Below, in pieces: positions 6,282 through 6,397 of a stretch of DNA of 6,397 bases. The notes under the pieces were generated by a model. It searched no databases, was not told where the DNA came from, and saw nothing but the letters and a program-made list of their open reading frames with translations. A program made the translations under genes and the position numbers. Source of the DNA: Desulfobacterales bacterium (GTDB lineage Bacteria > Desulfobacterota > Desulfobacteria > Desulfobacterales > BuS5); the NCBI GenBank assembly GCA_020056865.1, contig JAGVGX010000168.1, positions 1-6,397 of the forward strand, in the 5' to 3' direction. Position 1 is the stretch's first letter, and each line of letters starts with the position of its first letter.

Positions 6282-6300
6282 TATTTGTTCTCTACAAATA
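6282..6300. repeat. Perfect 7-bp palindrome, candidate operator
   Basis: TATTTGT at 6282-6288 and ACAAATA at 6294-6300 form a perfect inverted repeat around TCTCT. It ends 13 bases upstream of the next -35 box. It could be a regulator binding site or a weak AU-only hairpin. No matching known box (Fur, NikR) is recognised. Confidence 0.35.
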
Positions 6301-6313
6301 GATTATTTTTTTC

Positions 6314-6342
6314 TTGACATTTATTGATTATTTATTGACAAT
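6314..6342 (+). promoter_or_regulatory. Promoter driving the cobalamin riboswitch leader
   Basis: TTGACA at 6314-6319 and GACAAT at 6337-6342 (4 of 6 to consensus) are spaced 17 bases. This gives a start near 6349, directly before the conserved riboswitch core. A second TTGACA at 6335-6340 has no -10 partner. Confidence 0.55.
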
Positions 6343-6356
6343 ACATTTAACATAAA

Positions 6357-6397
6357 CGTTCAGGTGCTTATTTAAAGCTTAACAGGGAACCCTGTGA
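6357..6397 (+). promoter_or_regulatory. 5' part of a cobalamin (B12) riboswitch, cut by the window edge
   Basis: GGTGC at 6363-6367, then GCTTAACAGGGAA (6377-6389) and CCTGTGA at the edge, follow the conserved opening of cobalamin riboswitches, in which GGTGC and AGGGAA are invariant landmarks. The rest, including the B12 box, lies beyond the window. It points rightward, so it controls an unseen + strand gene for cobalamin synthesis, cobalt uptake or B12 transport, and not btuFCD, which runs the other way. Confidence 0.8.

Overview
The window looks like a metal and cofactor uptake locus from a Gram-negative, moderately AT-rich anaerobe. Desulfobacterota (Desulfobacterales-like) is my best guess, from the combination of an LbtU-type porin, NikK/NikL-like nickel/cobalt proteins and corrinoid transport genes; this is inference, since no taxonomic marker is present.

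Layout. Bases 1-414 hold no convincing gene. They contain a short inverted repeat that may be an insertion-sequence remnant, a perfect-consensus sigma70-type promoter (171-198), and a candidate small or leader RNA (about 205-326) ending in a strong intrinsic terminator. A rightward operon follows: an outer-membrane LbtU-family porin (415-1716), a periplasmic DUF4198/NikK-like protein (1763-2545), the deleted remains of nikM (2572-2725), and a NikL-like membrane-anchored protein (2671-3300). Convergent to it, with stop codons directly abutting, is a leftward btuF-btuC-btuD operon (6034 down to 3301). It encodes a cobalamin-type ABC importer whose reading frames overlap by 4 nt at each junction. 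Bases 6035-6397 again hold no gene. They contain divergent overlapping promoters, a second copy of the RNA element with its own terminator (about 6152-6258), a 19-base palindrome, another promoter (6314-6342), and the first roughly 40 bases of a cobalamin riboswitch that runs off the right edge.

Two results stand out. First, the NikK-M-L nickel/cobalt cassette is broken. The nikM ribosome-binding site and MHISAG start are joined, out of frame, to the last ~30 codons of nikM, so the membrane core is gone and the old nikM start now reads in frame into nikL. No NikQ/NikO genes follow. Second, two paralogous promoter-RNA-terminator units flank the locus. They share a 20-nt identical 5' hairpin block and a terminator hairpin with a compensatory base-pair change, and I do not recognise them as a known RNA family.

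Working model. The porin admits a metal or metal chelate across the outer membrane, and the NikK/NikL proteins, once part of an energy-coupling-factor nickel/cobalt importer, handle it in the periplasm. BtuFCD imports corrinoid, and the gene beyond the right edge is switched by cobalamin. The RNA elements may couple expression across this cobalt/nickel/B12 neighbourhood.
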